The notes under the pieces are model-generated. The model was not told the DNA's origin and did not search any database. It saw only the letters and a list, made by a program, of their open reading frames with translations. DNA of 64,000 nt, taken from the NCBI RefSeq assembly GCF_019218295.1, contig NZ_JAHUZF010000006.1:1488001-1552000 (forward strand). The letters run 5' to 3'. Positions within the stretch are counted from its first letter, which is position 1. Each line of letters opens with the position of its first letter. The translations under genes were made by a program, and so were the position numbers. This stretch comes from Maritimibacter sp. DP1N21-5. GTDB taxonomy: Bacteria > Pseudomonadota > Alphaproteobacteria > Rhodobacterales > Rhodobacteraceae. Below are positions 43,186 to 52,906 of the stretch, piece by piece.

Positions 43186-45264
43186 CTAGCGCGCGTTCAT
43201 CTTTCCGAAGCTGCCACCGATCTTGATCAGCTCCTGCCAGATTGGTTCCGGGGTCCAGAAGTCGCTCTCGGCCTCCCACGCCACCAGCGCCTTGCGCACC
43301 GCCACCGCCCCCTCCCGATCCGCCAGGGCCATGGGGCCGCCCGCCGTCCTCGGAAAACCGAGCGCAAGAAGCATCGCGGCGTCGACGTCCGACGGCCGTG
43401 TCGCGGTCCCGGACGCGATCAGGCGCGCCCCTTCGTTCGCCATGGCACGAAGGCAGCGCTGCTGGATCTCTTCCGGCTCGAAAGCGCGCGCCACGATCCC
43501 CGCGCTTTCGCGCAGGTCACGGATCATGGCAAAGACCTCTGGCGCGGCGCGGCCACCCTTTTCCCCTTCGTCATAGCGGTAGAACCCCTGACCCGACCGG
43601 CTCCCATACCAGGCGTTCTCGATCATGCGGAGCGGGATGGCCGACGCGCAATCCTCGGCTGCGAGCCCCCAGACACTGTCGAGCCCGGCCATGTCCTGCG
43701 CCTGGAGCGGACCCAACGGCATCCCGAAGCTGCGAAGTGCAGCATCGACCTCTGCCGGCATGGCCCCTTGTTCGAGTGTCAGGCAGGCGGCCGTGTAATA
43801 GGCCTGCATCATGGCATTGACGATCAGCCCGATCCGGGGCGCAACCGTGACGGGCACTTTGCCCATGGACCGGGCCAACCCCAGAAGCGTCACGATGGCG
43901 TCGGGCCGGGTCTCCGGAACACCCGCGACTTCGACCAGCCGGTTGCGGTCGGCGGGAGCGACGAAATGCATCGCGGCGAAGCGTTCCGGATGGCTGACCG
44001 CGCGGGCCAATGTCGGTATATCGCAATCGGCGGTCGAACTGGCGACGACCGCGTCGGTCATGACCACCTGTGAGAGCCGCGTGAGCGTCGCGGCCTTGCG
44101 GACCGCATTTTCAGCCAGCGCCTCGATGATCACGTCGCTGTCGGCCAGAACACGGTAGCTGTCCGACACGGTCAGGTGCATCAGGCGCGCATCGCGGTCG
44201 CGCCCCGTCATGCGGCCGGTTTCGACAGCCTGCGCAAGCACCGCCTCGATCCGGGCGCGCGCCCTTCCGATGGCCCCGTCATCCTCGAGCGCGAGCCGCA
44301 CCGGAACCCCCGTGGCCAGCGCGGCAATCGCGATATCCCGCGCGAGCGGCCCGGCTCCCACGACGCCGATCCCCGCGATGGGTCGCGGCGCGACCCCGGC
44401 GAAGCGTGCCTCGCGCCCGGCGCGTCGCTCGGCCAGGAAGGCGTGGCGCAGACCCTGCGCCTCGTCCGTGTTGACGAGGTCTTCATAGGCCACCCGTTCG
44501 CGCATGAGCCCGGCCTCGAACGGCAGAAGCAAAGCGGATTCAACAAGGTCGATGGCGCGTTCGATGGCGACCGAGCGATCCGGCAACATCTTGCGCCGCG
44601 CCGACACAAGTTCGAGATAGCGGGCCGGGTCATCGAGTCCGCGCATGATCTTGCGGGTCGGGCGCGGAGCAGTGCCCTCTTCGCCCATGTTGCGAGCCGT
44701 GCCGAAAGCTGCGCGCTCGAGCCCCCGGTTCACCACCTTGTCCACCAGCCCCAGCGCCTGCGCGCGCATCGCGTCGATGGGACGGCCGGAGACAAGCAGG
44801 TCGAGCGCCGCGCGCGCGCCCGCGATCCGGGGAAGCCGCTGGGTGCCGCCGGCCGTGGGCACGAGGCCGAGCGTGATCTCGGGAAATCCGAAGTGTGCGT
44901 CGGGCAAGGCGAGACGATAGTGGCAGGCGAGCGCCAGTTCGAAGCCACCCCCGAGCGCCGTGCCGTGGATCGCCGCGACGACCGGCTTCGTGCAGGCTTC
45001 GATCCGGTCGCAAAGCTCTGAAAGCGTGGGGCGGGCCGCGGCCACGGTGAATTCCCGCACGTCTGCGCCCGCGGGGAAGGTCTTGCCCGCTGCGCCGATC
45101 ACGATGGCACGGACCTCCGGATTGGCCTCGGCGGCCACGACCGCCTGCAGGAGTGCCTTGCGCACCGGCTGGACAAGCGCGTTCACGGGCACGTTGTCCA
45201 CGGTGACGACCATCACGCCGTCCCGCGTTTCGATGCGGACCTTGTCGGCCGGACCGTCGTTCAT
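43186..45264 (-). CDS. Fused enoyl-CoA hydratase / 3-hydroxyacyl-CoA dehydrogenase
   Basis: A 692-residue bifunctional beta-oxidation enzyme of the FadB/FadJ type. The crotonase domain (about residues 1-190) shows IHGTALGGGFELALACHYR and FPEITLGLVPTAGGTQRLPRI. The NAD-binding dehydrogenase follows near residue 290 (IGVVGAGPLARDIAIAALATGV), then two C-terminal helical 3HCDH modules. It hydrates enoyl-CoA and oxidises the 3-hydroxyacyl-CoA. The thiolase partner is not nearby. The ATG at 45264 follows GAGGGAACC. Confidence 0.92.
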   Translation of the reverse strand: MNDGPADKVRIETRDGVMVVTVDNVPVNALVQPVRKALLQAVVAAEANPEVRAIVIGAAGKTFPAGADVREFTVAAARPTLSELCDRIEACTKPVVAAIHGTALGGGFELALACHYRLALPDAHFGFPEITLGLVPTAGGTQRLPRIAGARAALDLLVSGRPIDAMRAQALGLVDKVVNRGLERAAFGTARNMGEEGTAPRPTRKIMRGLDDPARYLELVSARRKMLPDRSVAIERAIDLVESALLLPFEAGLMRERVAYEDLVNTDEAQGLRHAFLAERRAGREARFAGVAPRPIAGIGVVGAGPLARDIAIAALATGVPVRLALEDDGAIGRARARIEAVLAQAVETGRMTGRDRDARLMHLTVSDSYRVLADSDVIIEALAENAVRKAATLTRLSQVVMTDAVVASSTADCDIPTLARAVSHPERFAAMHFVAPADRNRLVEVAGVPETRPDAIVTLLGLARSMGKVPVTVAPRIGLIVNAMMQAYYTAACLTLEQGAMPAEVDAALRSFGMPLGPLQAQDMAGLDSVWGLAAEDCASAIPLRMIENAWYGSRSGQGFYRYDEGEKGGRAAPEVFAMIRDLRESAGIVARAFEPEEIQQRCLRAMANEGARLIASGTATRPSDVDAAMLLALGFPRTAGGPMALADREGAVAVRKALVAWEAESDFWTPEPIWQELIKIGGSFGKMNAR

Positions 45265-45435
45265 GGTTCCCTCGCGGGAACCTCCGTTGCCATCGTTACC
45301 GTCCAATGTCGGTGTCCTGCACGACGAAACGTCGCCTTTTTCAATGAAATCAGCGACAGAATAGGACCGCGCACCACCCTTGGCAATGCGACCGGCCCAG
45401 TTATCCGTGGTGCCAACTTGCCGGCAAACGCCCGA

Positions 45436-45645
45436 TCAGACCGGCAGGTTCTCGAAGGCGTCCTCGGCGTCATCTTCCGACAGCCAGGATTCGTAGACCC
45501 TGAGATGCGACGGCAGCTTCATGCCGGCTTTTTCATGCGCGGCGATCACCTGACGAAGGCGATGCTCCTGCGCGCGCCAGTTCACGGGATCTGCTGAAAT
45601 TTCGTCTATCAGCCGTTCAGTGGTCTGCAAAAGTTCCGCTCTCAT
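45436..45645 (-). CDS. Conserved hypothetical protein, 69 aa
   Basis: No named domain. Mostly helical and acidic (TTERLIDEISADPVNWRAQEHRLRQVIAAHEKAGMKL) ending in a negatively charged tail (SEDDAEDAFENLPV). The ATG follows GGGAGGATCGCAC. It lies 103 bp downstream of the DksA-like gene on the same strand and may be co-transcribed. Confidence 0.55.
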   Translation of the reverse strand: MRAELLQTTERLIDEISADPVNWRAQEHRLRQVIAAHEKAGMKLPSHLRVYESWLSEDDAEDAFENLPV

Positions 45646-45748
45646 GTGCGATCCTCCCAGTTCGCCATCGACTCCTCCCCGCTCGGGGGCACTGAATGGT
45701 GCCCACGGGCGTCGACGGGCGGTCAGACCCGTCCAGGCCGCTACCCGC

Positions 45749-46108
45749 TCAACGTGCGGCGGCCGTCTTGGTTGCACAGGCCGCGCAGAACGGCGTGTGC
45801 GGCACGAGGTCGAGCCGCTCTTCGGCGATTTCGTCCCCGCAGGTCACGCAATATCCGAATTCTCCCTCATCAATACGGTCGAGAGCCGCCCGGATTCGCG
45901 CCATTTCGGCCTGCCCGGAAGCACCCATGGATTCGAGCACTTCGTCCTCTTCTCTTTCGGTCGCCAGCTCTTCCCAGTCCTTCGACTGATGGCTGTCCAA
46001 TTCATCATCGATCTCGTGCAAACGCGTGTCGAGTTCCTTGAGCCGCGCCTCGAGTTTCTCGCGGAATTTCGCGACATTCGGTCCCGTATTCGCCGAGGAA
46101 TCAGCCAT
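45749..46108 (-). CDS. TraR/DksA family zinc-finger protein
   Basis: A 119-residue protein. The long N-terminal coiled coil (REKLEARLKELDTRLHEIDDELDSH) and the C-terminal zinc finger (CVTCGDEIAEERLDLVPHTPFCAAC, four cysteines) match DksA/TraR proteins that bind the secondary channel of RNA polymerase. The acidic tip residues of true DksA (DxxDxA) are not obvious, so it may be a paralog. The ATG at 46108 is preferred over one codon upstream because GGAGG lies at 5 bases. Confidence 0.82.
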   Translation of the reverse strand: MADSSANTGPNVAKFREKLEARLKELDTRLHEIDDELDSHQSKDWEELATEREEDEVLESMGASGQAEMARIRAALDRIDEGEFGYCVTCGDEIAEERLDLVPHTPFCAACATKTAAAR

Positions 46109-46230
46109 CATCGCCTCCAGATTGTGCGTAAATCTTGTCTCTCAAGACACATGGGCCTTCTTTGACGCAGGTCAACCCGGGGCAAACACTTGCCCGATCA
46201 TGGCGATCGGACCATTTGATTGATTCGCAG

Positions 46231-47358
46231 TCAACAAAAATTCTCCTGCGCCTGACCCAGTTCTAGGGCGGCAAGGTCCATGCTTTCATCAAGCCCGGGA
46301 AGCTCGAAGTCGTCCAGCGCCCCGAAGTCCGGAACATCCCCGGGATCCGCCAGCGGGTCGGGCAACGCTCCTTGCGTGTCGCGCGGTTGCACGAGGCTCG
46401 GACCCGCCTTGGATGCAGCAACGCCAATGGACGCCGTGCCAACCTCGGCCGTCCCGGGAAGGCCGTCGATGTCGATCCGGATGGCCCGCTGGCCCTCGCT
46501 CTGGCCAAGACGCGCATGGCAGACGAGGCCGCCGTGGATATCCTCAACGGCGACACGGGCCAGTGCCTCCGCCGGCACCGGGATCAGGTCCCCTTCGACG
46601 AGCGCCATGGCCTCTGCGAGGGTCATTTCGACACGGTGCAGCGTCGCGCGCAATTCGGCGTGCGAGGCGTTCACCTGCCCTTCGAGTGCGCGGGCGAAAC
46701 CGGGGGGATCCGAACGCGCATGTCCTGTTTCCTTCATCTGCGCCGGCAGGGGGTCGAACGGAAGGACGACCTGCATCTCGCCACGCTTGGCCCCACCGGC
46801 GATATCGACGCCCACCCTGAACTGCCGGTAAGGGATATCCTCGAGCGTCATGGGAATCGCACCCGCTTCGGGGAGGGCGAGCGCATAGCGGTGTCCTTCG
46901 AGGGTCGGCGCGATATCGAGACCCGCCTCCGTTGCCTTGGTTTCCAGAAGCTCCAGCATCCGGTCGATGAAATCCGCGCACATGATCGCGTCGGTGCGGG
47001 TCGGGGTGCGCGGCGCGGCGGGTTTCGGCACCACCTTTCCCGTGGTCTGGACTTCGATCAAGGCTGCGATGACATCGGGATCGAGCAGAACGAGGCCGTA
47101 GCGCCCGGCCGGTCCTTCGACCAGGGCCATGAGACCGTGAGGCGGAACCGCTTCCACCAGCGGCTCAAGCGTAATCCGGTCTTCGGACGGTTGCCCCGCC
47201 ACCACGGTCAACCCGGCCATATCCTGTGCCGCCTGCATGATGGCCGCCCGGAGGAGTTTCGTCGCGGTCGGTGCGCCGATTTCGGGCGGTGGGCGCCCTG
47301 CCCCCGCCTTGCGCCTGAGAGCGCTTGGCTTGTCGTCCGTCGTCATACTCTCTGCCAT
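46231..47358 (-). CDS. FliM/FliN-type flagellar motor switch-like protein
   Basis: A 375-residue protein with the FliM-like middle region and a C-terminal SpoA (FliN-like) segment (AEALARVAVEDIHGGLVCHARLGQSEGQRAIRI). The first 40 residues are basic and rich in Ala/Pro. The last 60 (GDVPDFGALDDFELPGLDESMDLAALELGQ) are strongly acidic. It is far from other flagellar genes here, and the N-terminal CheY-binding motif of FliM is not seen. It may be a diverged paralog. The start could be 47358 or 47346. Confidence 0.6.
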   Translation of the reverse strand: MAESMTTDDKPSALRRKAGAGRPPPEIGAPTATKLLRAAIMQAAQDMAGLTVVAGQPSEDRITLEPLVEAVPPHGLMALVEGPAGRYGLVLLDPDVIAALIEVQTTGKVVPKPAAPRTPTRTDAIMCADFIDRMLELLETKATEAGLDIAPTLEGHRYALALPEAGAIPMTLEDIPYRQFRVGVDIAGGAKRGEMQVVLPFDPLPAQMKETGHARSDPPGFARALEGQVNASHAELRATLHRVEMTLAEAMALVEGDLIPVPAEALARVAVEDIHGGLVCHARLGQSEGQRAIRIDIDGLPGTAEVGTASIGVAASKAGPSLVQPRDTQGALPDPLADPGDVPDFGALDDFELPGLDESMDLAALELGQAQENFC

Positions 47359-47413
47359 GAACGCAGTACTCCGACCGCGACAGTCGCAGCACAAGGTTTA
47401 CAAAGTGTGAAGG

Positions 47414-50065
47414 TTAACGCGGCAGCGTCACCCGAAAGGCCGCGCCGCCCTGCCCCGGGAGATAGTCGACGGAGCCGCCGAGTTTTTCCATGATCTCCCG
47501 GCAGATGGCGAGTCCGAGTCCCGCGCCGCCTGCCTTGCGATGGTCCGACAAGCGCGAGAACTTCTCGAAGATCATCGATTGGCTTTCGGCCGGGATCCCG
47601 CTGCCATTGTCGATGAAGTCCACCTCGACCCGCCCGGCGCGTCCTCCGACCGAGATCACGAGTTTCGGCTGCGGCGCGTCACAGTATTTCCCTGCGTTGG
47701 CGATGAGGTTGATGAAGACCTGCGCAAGCCGGTCGGCGTCGGTCACAACACGAAGCTGTTCGCGCGCCGGGGCTCGCTGGATCTCGAGCCCGCCGTCGCG
47801 CCCGCGCACTGCCGACACCGCCCTGTCGATGACCTTCGCCAGATCCACCTCTTCGAAGTTCAGCGTGACCTGCCCCGCCTCGAGCACCGACAGGTCGAGA
47901 AGATCATCAAGCAGCCGGGTGAGCCGGATCGCCTCGTCCTGGATGATGCCGGAATACTTCTGGGTCTCTTCGGCCGCCATGCCGCCTTCGCGCAGAATCT
48001 CCGAGAAGGCCCGGATCGAGGTCATCGGGGTGCGCAATTCATGGCTGATCTGGCCCAGAAACGCGTCCTTCTGAATGGAAAGAGCGGTCAGTTTCTCGTT
48101 CGCCTGCTGCAACTGCCGCGCGGTTCTTGTCAGCTCCTCCGACTTCATCTCGAGCTGGTTCGAGTATTCGAGGATCTGCGCCGTTTCGTCCGCCACGGCC
48201 ATGAGATCTTCGACGCTCACGCTCGCCCCGCCAACGATCTGGCTCACCATGGCGTGGGCGGTCGCCGCGCCGACGCTGCCCGAAAGCTCCCGCTCGAGCG
48301 CGCGCAGGAAATCCGGCGTCGTGTCAGGAAGATAGCCCTCCTTGCCCTGTCGCTTGGCCTCGGCCTGAAACAGCGCCTGCGCATCTGGCGCGCCCATGAT
48401 GCGCTGGGTCATGACAAGGAGGTCTTCGGCCTCCGCCGCGCCCCGCGCCCAGCTTTGCGCCGTCGAGGAATGCTCGAACACGTTGACGAACTGTGCGCCC
48501 TGCAACCGTTCCAGCGGTCGGGGGAACGACGAGATCGAGGCTATGACGAAGACGGCGGTGTTCAAGACGAGCGACCAGAATGTAGCGTGGACGAGCGGGT
48601 CGAGCCCTTCGATCCCGAAAAAGGCCTGCGGCCTGAGCCAGCCCAGCCCCCAGGGCCCCTCCGCCATGAAGGCGCGCGACATCACGCCGCTGTCCCCGAA
48701 CGAAGGTAGGAAAAGCGCGTAAATCCAGATCACAAAACCGACGATCAGCCCCGCTGCCGCGCCGGCCCGTGTCGCGCCGCGCCAGAACAGCCCGCCGACC
48801 ATGGCCGGCACCACCTGGGACACGCCGACAAAGGCGATGAGTCCGATGGCCGCGAGCGCCTCGCCCCCGCCCGAAATCTGGTAATAAAGCCAGCCCAGAC
48901 CGAGCACAGCGGCGATGGAGAGCCGGCGCGAGACGAGCACGACCTGCCGCACGTCACCGGACATGGCGGCCCCGCCCCCCCGGACCGAGAGCCACAGCGG
49001 CATGACCACATGGTTCGACACCATGGTGGACAGGGCGATGGCGGCCACGATGACCATGCTGGTGGCCGAGCTGAACCCCCCCAGGAAGGTCAGGGTCGCC
49101 AGCGCGGATTTCTTGAAGTAAAGCGGCACGGTCAGAACGAAAAGGTCCGGGTTCGACCCTTCGGGGAGCATCTGCAGCCCCACGACCGCGATGGGCACCA
49201 CGAACAGGCTCATCGCCATCATGTAGAGCGGAAAGGCCCAGGACGCGGTGGCCAACTGACGCTCGTTGACGTTCTCAACCACGAGCACCTGAAACATCCG
49301 GGGCAGCGTCATGAAGGCGCAGGCCGAGAGAAAGATCATCGTCACCCAACGGCTGCCGTTCAGGTCCCACTGCGCGATCTCGGACGCCTCGATCGTCGCG
49401 GCGATGGCGCCGGGGCCGCCGGCGATACCCCAGACCACGAAGACGCCGACCGCAAGGAGCGCGACGAGCTTGACCACGGCCTCGAGCGCGATGGCGGTGA
49501 CGACGCCATGATGACGCTCGTTGGCATCGAGGTTGCGCGTGCCAAAGAGCACGGTGAAGGCCGCGAGCCCGACCGCGACCCAAAAGGCCGTCGATTGCGG
49601 GTTCTCTCCCCCGGTCGCACGGGAGAACACCGAAAAGGACAGAACGACCGACTGCAACTGAAGCGCGATATAGGGCGTCGTCCCGACCACCGCGAGGATC
49701 GTGACGATCACGCCGAGAAGGTTCGACTTGCCGTATCGCGACGAGATGAGGTCCGCGATCGAGGTGATCCGCTGCGTCCGCCCGATCCGCACGAGTTTGC
49801 GCAGGATCCACCACCAGCCGACGAGGACTATGGTCGGGCCGAGATAGATCGTGGCGAACTCGAGCCCCGAGCGCGCCGCGTATCCGACCGCGCCGTAGAA
49901 GGTCCAGGCGGTGCAGTAGATCGACAGCGACAGCGTATAGACGAGGGGCGAGCGCAGCCAATTGCCACGGCCCGACCGCGCCTGCGTATCACCCCAGAAG
50001 GCCACGAGGAAAAGGATCACGACATAGCCGAGGCAGATCGCGACGAGCAGGTTGAAACCGATCAT
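47414..50065 (-). CDS. Sodium:solute symporter-like sensor histidine kinase (SSSF-STAC-HK)
   Basis: An 883-residue membrane kinase. Residues 1 to about 500 form an SLC5/PutP-like transporter of about 13 helices. A linker (EAEDLLVMTQRIMGAPDAQALF to FLRALERELSGSVGAATA) resembles the STAC domain; then a coiled coil, the HisKA box with H675 in SHELRTPMTSIRAFSEIL, and HATPase motifs NLIANAGKYC, DNGSGIP and GAGLGLAICREIMEKLG. Relatives such as CrbS control acetate use and couple nutrient sensing to transport. It has a coupled small membrane protein and a receiver upstream. Confidence 0.9.
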   Translation of the reverse strand: MIGFNLLVAICLGYVVILFLVAFWGDTQARSGRGNWLRSPLVYTLSLSIYCTAWTFYGAVGYAARSGLEFATIYLGPTIVLVGWWWILRKLVRIGRTQRITSIADLISSRYGKSNLLGVIVTILAVVGTTPYIALQLQSVVLSFSVFSRATGGENPQSTAFWVAVGLAAFTVLFGTRNLDANERHHGVVTAIALEAVVKLVALLAVGVFVVWGIAGGPGAIAATIEASEIAQWDLNGSRWVTMIFLSACAFMTLPRMFQVLVVENVNERQLATASWAFPLYMMAMSLFVVPIAVVGLQMLPEGSNPDLFVLTVPLYFKKSALATLTFLGGFSSATSMVIVAAIALSTMVSNHVVMPLWLSVRGGGAAMSGDVRQVVLVSRRLSIAAVLGLGWLYYQISGGGEALAAIGLIAFVGVSQVVPAMVGGLFWRGATRAGAAAGLIVGFVIWIYALFLPSFGDSGVMSRAFMAEGPWGLGWLRPQAFFGIEGLDPLVHATFWSLVLNTAVFVIASISSFPRPLERLQGAQFVNVFEHSSTAQSWARGAAEAEDLLVMTQRIMGAPDAQALFQAEAKRQGKEGYLPDTTPDFLRALERELSGSVGAATAHAMVSQIVGGASVSVEDLMAVADETAQILEYSNQLEMKSEELTRTARQLQQANEKLTALSIQKDAFLGQISHELRTPMTSIRAFSEILREGGMAAEETQKYSGIIQDEAIRLTRLLDDLLDLSVLEAGQVTLNFEEVDLAKVIDRAVSAVRGRDGGLEIQRAPAREQLRVVTDADRLAQVFINLIANAGKYCDAPQPKLVISVGGRAGRVEVDFIDNGSGIPAESQSMIFEKFSRLSDHRKAGGAGLGLAICREIMEKLGGSVDYLPGQGGAAFRVTLPR

Positions 50066-50355
50066 GCCTCGGGCCTGTCCGTCTCGTTCGAGCCGGGTTC
50101 GAGAGGGTCCGCGCCGACCCCGCCCGGCGAGCGGGCGAGCGCGCGGGATATCAAGGCCGTCGCAAGGATCGCCGCGAACCAGGCCGCGAAGAGGAAGATC
50201 CCGGACGAAGCCGTCGAACGGGCCATCTGCGCGGCACCGAGCAGGGGGAGAAGAAACAGGAGCAGCGCCACGATGGGAACCACGCGAATGGCGTCGATCA
50301 AACGTCGCCTGCGGTAGGTCTCGCGCGCGAGGAAGGTCGTAGGCACCCGTGTCAC
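50062..50355 (-). CDS. Small membrane protein between kinase and receiver, 97 aa
   Basis: Two hydrophobic helices (AIRVVPIVALLLFLLPLLGAA and SGIFLFAAWFAAILATALIS), then a polar tail. No named family, but small membrane proteins next to symporter-kinases are common. The stop overlaps the kinase start by 4 bp. The start is GTG at 50355. Confidence 0.6.
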   Translation of the reverse strand: MTRVPTTFLARETYRRRRLIDAIRVVPIVALLLFLLPLLGAAQMARSTASSGIFLFAAWFAAILATALISRALARSPGGVGADPLEPGSNETDRPEA

Positions 50356-50361
50356 GCCCGC

Positions 50362-50736
50362 CTACCCCGCGTCGGGCGCCATGTCCCGCAGCACCGCCAG
50401 AACCTCGGCGTTGGAGAAGGGCTTGGTCATGAACCGCGTGACGCCAAGCTTGTCGGCCATCTCGCGGTCTTTTTTCTGGCCGCGCGCGGTGAGCATCAGG
50501 ACCGGCAGATCCTCGGTCGTGGGATCGGCGCGCAGGTCCTGCAGGATGTCGTAGCCCGACTTTCCGGGCAGCATGACGTCGAGTATCAGGGCGTCCGGCG
50601 CATGGCGACGGATCGCGTCGAGCGCGGTTTCGCCATTCGCATGGGTGGCGACGGACCAGCCGTCGCGGCTCAGGATAAAGGAAATCGCCTCGATGATATT
50701 CGGCTCGTCCTCGATCAGCAGCACCTGTCTTGCCAT
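50362..50736 (-). CDS. Receiver-only response regulator
   Basis: A 124-residue CheY-like receiver without an output domain. The phosphoacceptor is D53 in ILDVMLPG, the acid pocket E9/D10, and the switch lysine K105 in TKPFSN. It is upstream of, and on the same strand as, the symporter kinase, so it is the likely partner and must relay through protein contact or a second protein rather than DNA binding. The ATG at 50736 follows CATGGCAAGAC. Confidence 0.88.
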   Translation of the reverse strand: MARQVLLIEDEPNIIEAISFILSRDGWSVATHANGETALDAIRRHAPDALILDVMLPGKSGYDILQDLRADPTTEDLPVLMLTARGQKKDREMADKLGVTRFMTKPFSNAEVLAVLRDMAPDAG

Positions 50737-50955
50737 GAACTCCCCCGGGGCCTTCCTCCCTCGGCCCTTTATGCGTTTATCCTCGCAAAGCCGTGATCTG
50801 TCAAAGGCCTGCGTCGGATTTTGGCCTGAACCGTTAGTCCCCTTGGTCAGTCGGCGGGGTTGTGCGGGGTCTCATGTGTCCGATTTTGCTCGTCCGGAGG
50901 AAACGTGGCGCCGAACATGCTTTTCCCTGCCAGCGATTTGGCTAGAGTGCGCCCC

Positions 50956-52083
50956 ATGGCCGACCCAATGGACCTTCCCGAACCCGACCGCGTGCCCGGC
51001 GCGCCGCATCCGCGCGAAACGCGGCACCTGATCGGTCAGGAGGCGGCGGAGGCCGGGTTCCTTCAGGCGGTCCGGTCCGGGCGCCTGCATCACGGCTGGC
51101 TCATCAGCGGACCGCAGGGCGTCGGCAAGGCGACCTTCGCCTGGCGGATGGCACGGTTCCTGCTGGCCACGCCGCCGGACGACGGGGGCCTCTTCGGCGC
51201 GCCCGAGGCCCCGGACACCCTCGACATCGACCCGGAGCACCCGGTCATGCGCCGGTCCATGCAGCTGGCGGAACCGGGGCTCTTCCTGCTTCGGCGCGGC
51301 CCCAACGACAAGGGCGACCGCATCTCGGCGGACATTCGCGTGAACGAAGTGCGCAAGCTTCGGGATTTCTTCGGCCTGTCCGCCTCGGACGGCGGGCGTC
51401 GCGTGGTCATCGTGGACAGCGCCGACGAGCTGAACACCCAAGCGGCGAACGCGCTCCTCAAGATGCTGGAAGAACCGCCTGCGCGCGCGACGCTCCTTCT
51501 GATCTCCCACCAGCCGTCGCGGCTCCTGCCGACGATCCGGTCCCGGTGTCGCGAACTGCGGCTCTCGCCGCTCGCGCCACCGGATCTGGCGCGTGCCCTG
51601 GTCAACGCCGGGACGGAACCCGGCGCGGACGCCGAGGCGCTTGGCGAACTCGCCATGGGATCGGTCGGTGGGGCCATGCGGATCGCGCAGCTGGACGGGC
51701 TCGGGATCTACGAGGACATCGTGTCCATCTTCGCGAATGCGCCACGGTATGATCGCCCCCGCGCCATCGCACTCGCCGGGTCTGCGGCGGGACCACAGAA
51801 CACCGACCGCTACGCACTCGTCCTGCATCTCATCGACCTGTTCCTGTCGCGCCTGGCCCGCAGCGGCGCCGGTCACCCGCCCCTGATCGAGGCCGCGCCG
51901 GGCGAGGCCGCGGTTCTGGCCCGCCTCAGCCCCGACGCCTGGAGCGCCCGCCGCTGGGCCGAGCGCGCGCAGGAGATTTCGGCGCGGGCGGCGCATGGCC
52001 GGGGCGTCAACCTTGACCCTCAGGCGCTCATCCTTGATATCGTCTTCAAGATCAACGAAACCGCCTCGGCGCGGGTGGCCTGA
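50956..52083 (+). CDS. holB: DNA polymerase III delta' subunit
   Basis: A 375-residue AAA+ clamp-loader subunit. HHGWLISGPQGVGKATFAWRMARFL is the P-loop, VVIVDSADELNTQAANALLKMLEEPP the Walker B/sensor segment and LLLISHQPSRLLPTIRSRCRELRL the arginine-finger region (S-R-C). It loads the beta clamp. The ATG at 50956 begins the conserved DPMDLPEPDR; upstream is gene-free. In many relatives tmk and metG are neighbours, but here tatD follows directly. Confidence 0.92.
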   Translation: MADPMDLPEPDRVPGAPHPRETRHLIGQEAAEAGFLQAVRSGRLHHGWLISGPQGVGKATFAWRMARFLLATPPDDGGLFGAPEAPDTLDIDPEHPVMRRSMQLAEPGLFLLRRGPNDKGDRISADIRVNEVRKLRDFFGLSASDGGRRVVIVDSADELNTQAANALLKMLEEPPARATLLLISHQPSRLLPTIRSRCRELRLSPLAPPDLARALVNAGTEPGADAEALGELAMGSVGGAMRIAQLDGLGIYEDIVSIFANAPRYDRPRAIALAGSAAGPQNTDRYALVLHLIDLFLSRLARSGAGHPPLIEAAPGEAAVLARLSPDAWSARRWAERAQEISARAAHGRGVNLDPQALILDIVFKINETASARVA

Positions 52084-52099
52084 TGGCTAAGACAGCTCC

Positions 52100-52906
52100 A
52101 TGACCTATTCAGCAGACACCGACATCCCCGCCATCACGGACAGCCACTGTCACCTCGATTTCCCCGATTTCGAAGGCCAGCATGACGCGGTCATCGCCCG
52201 GGCCCGCGAGGCCGGCGTGACGCGCATGGTCACGATCTGCACGCGTCTGCGCCAAGTCCCGCAGGTTCGGGCCATCGCCGAGGCGCACCCAGAGGTGTTC
52301 TGGACCGCTGCCACGCATCCCATGTCAGCAGGTGAAGAGCCGATAGTAACGGTCGAGGAGCTGGTCAAGCTGGCGCAGCATCCGAAGTTCGTGGGCATCG
52401 GGGAAACCGGGCTGGATTACCATTACACGGCCGAGACAAAGATGCGGCAACAGGAAAGCCTGCTCGTCCACATCGAAGCCGCACGCCAGACGAAGCTTCC
52501 GCTCATCATCCATTCGCGCGACGCGGATGAGGATATGGGACGTATACTTACCGACGAACATCGGAAAGGTGAGTTCTCCTGCGTAATGCATTGTTATTCA
52601 TCGGGACCTGAGCTTGCGAAGGCGTCCGTCGAACTTGGCTTCTACCTGTCGATGTCGGGCATCGCGGCCTTCCCGAAATCGCAGGAGTTGAGGGACATTT
52701 TCGCCGTCGCACCTGTGGACAGGATCCTTGTCGAGACGGACAGCCCCTACCTCGCCCCGCCGCCCCATCGCGGCAAGCGCAATGAGCCGGCCTTCGTGGC
52801 CCATACCGCGCGGGTCGGTGCCGAGCTCTTCGGCCTGGCCTATCCGGATTTCGCCGCGCAGACCCAAGCGAACTTCGAGCGCCTGTTCTGGAAGGCGACG
52901 GCATGA
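52100..52906 (+). CDS. tatD: TatD family metal-dependent hydrolase
   Basis: A 268-residue TIM-barrel nuclease. DSHCHLDFPDF holds the first metal ligands, GIGETGLDYHYT the next glutamate, PLIIHSRDADEDM and FSCVMHCYSSG further histidines, and ILVETDSPYLAP the last aspartate. It processes DNA 3' ends. The gene is 16 bp after holB and overlaps the MBL gene by 4 bp (ATGA), so the three are one operon. Confidence 0.93.
   Translation: MTYSADTDIPAITDSHCHLDFPDFEGQHDAVIARAREAGVTRMVTICTRLRQVPQVRAIAEAHPEVFWTAATHPMSAGEEPIVTVEELVKLAQHPKFVGIGETGLDYHYTAETKMRQQESLLVHIEAARQTKLPLIIHSRDADEDMGRILTDEHRKGEFSCVMHCYSSGPELAKASVELGFYLSMSGIAAFPKSQELRDIFAVAPVDRILVETDSPYLAPPPHRGKRNEPAFVAHTARVGAELFGLAYPDFAAQTQANFERLFWKATA

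Noticed and set aside
49010..50317. A 435-codon plus-strand frame opposite the symporter kinase
   Set aside because: Antisense shadow with low-complexity charged composition.
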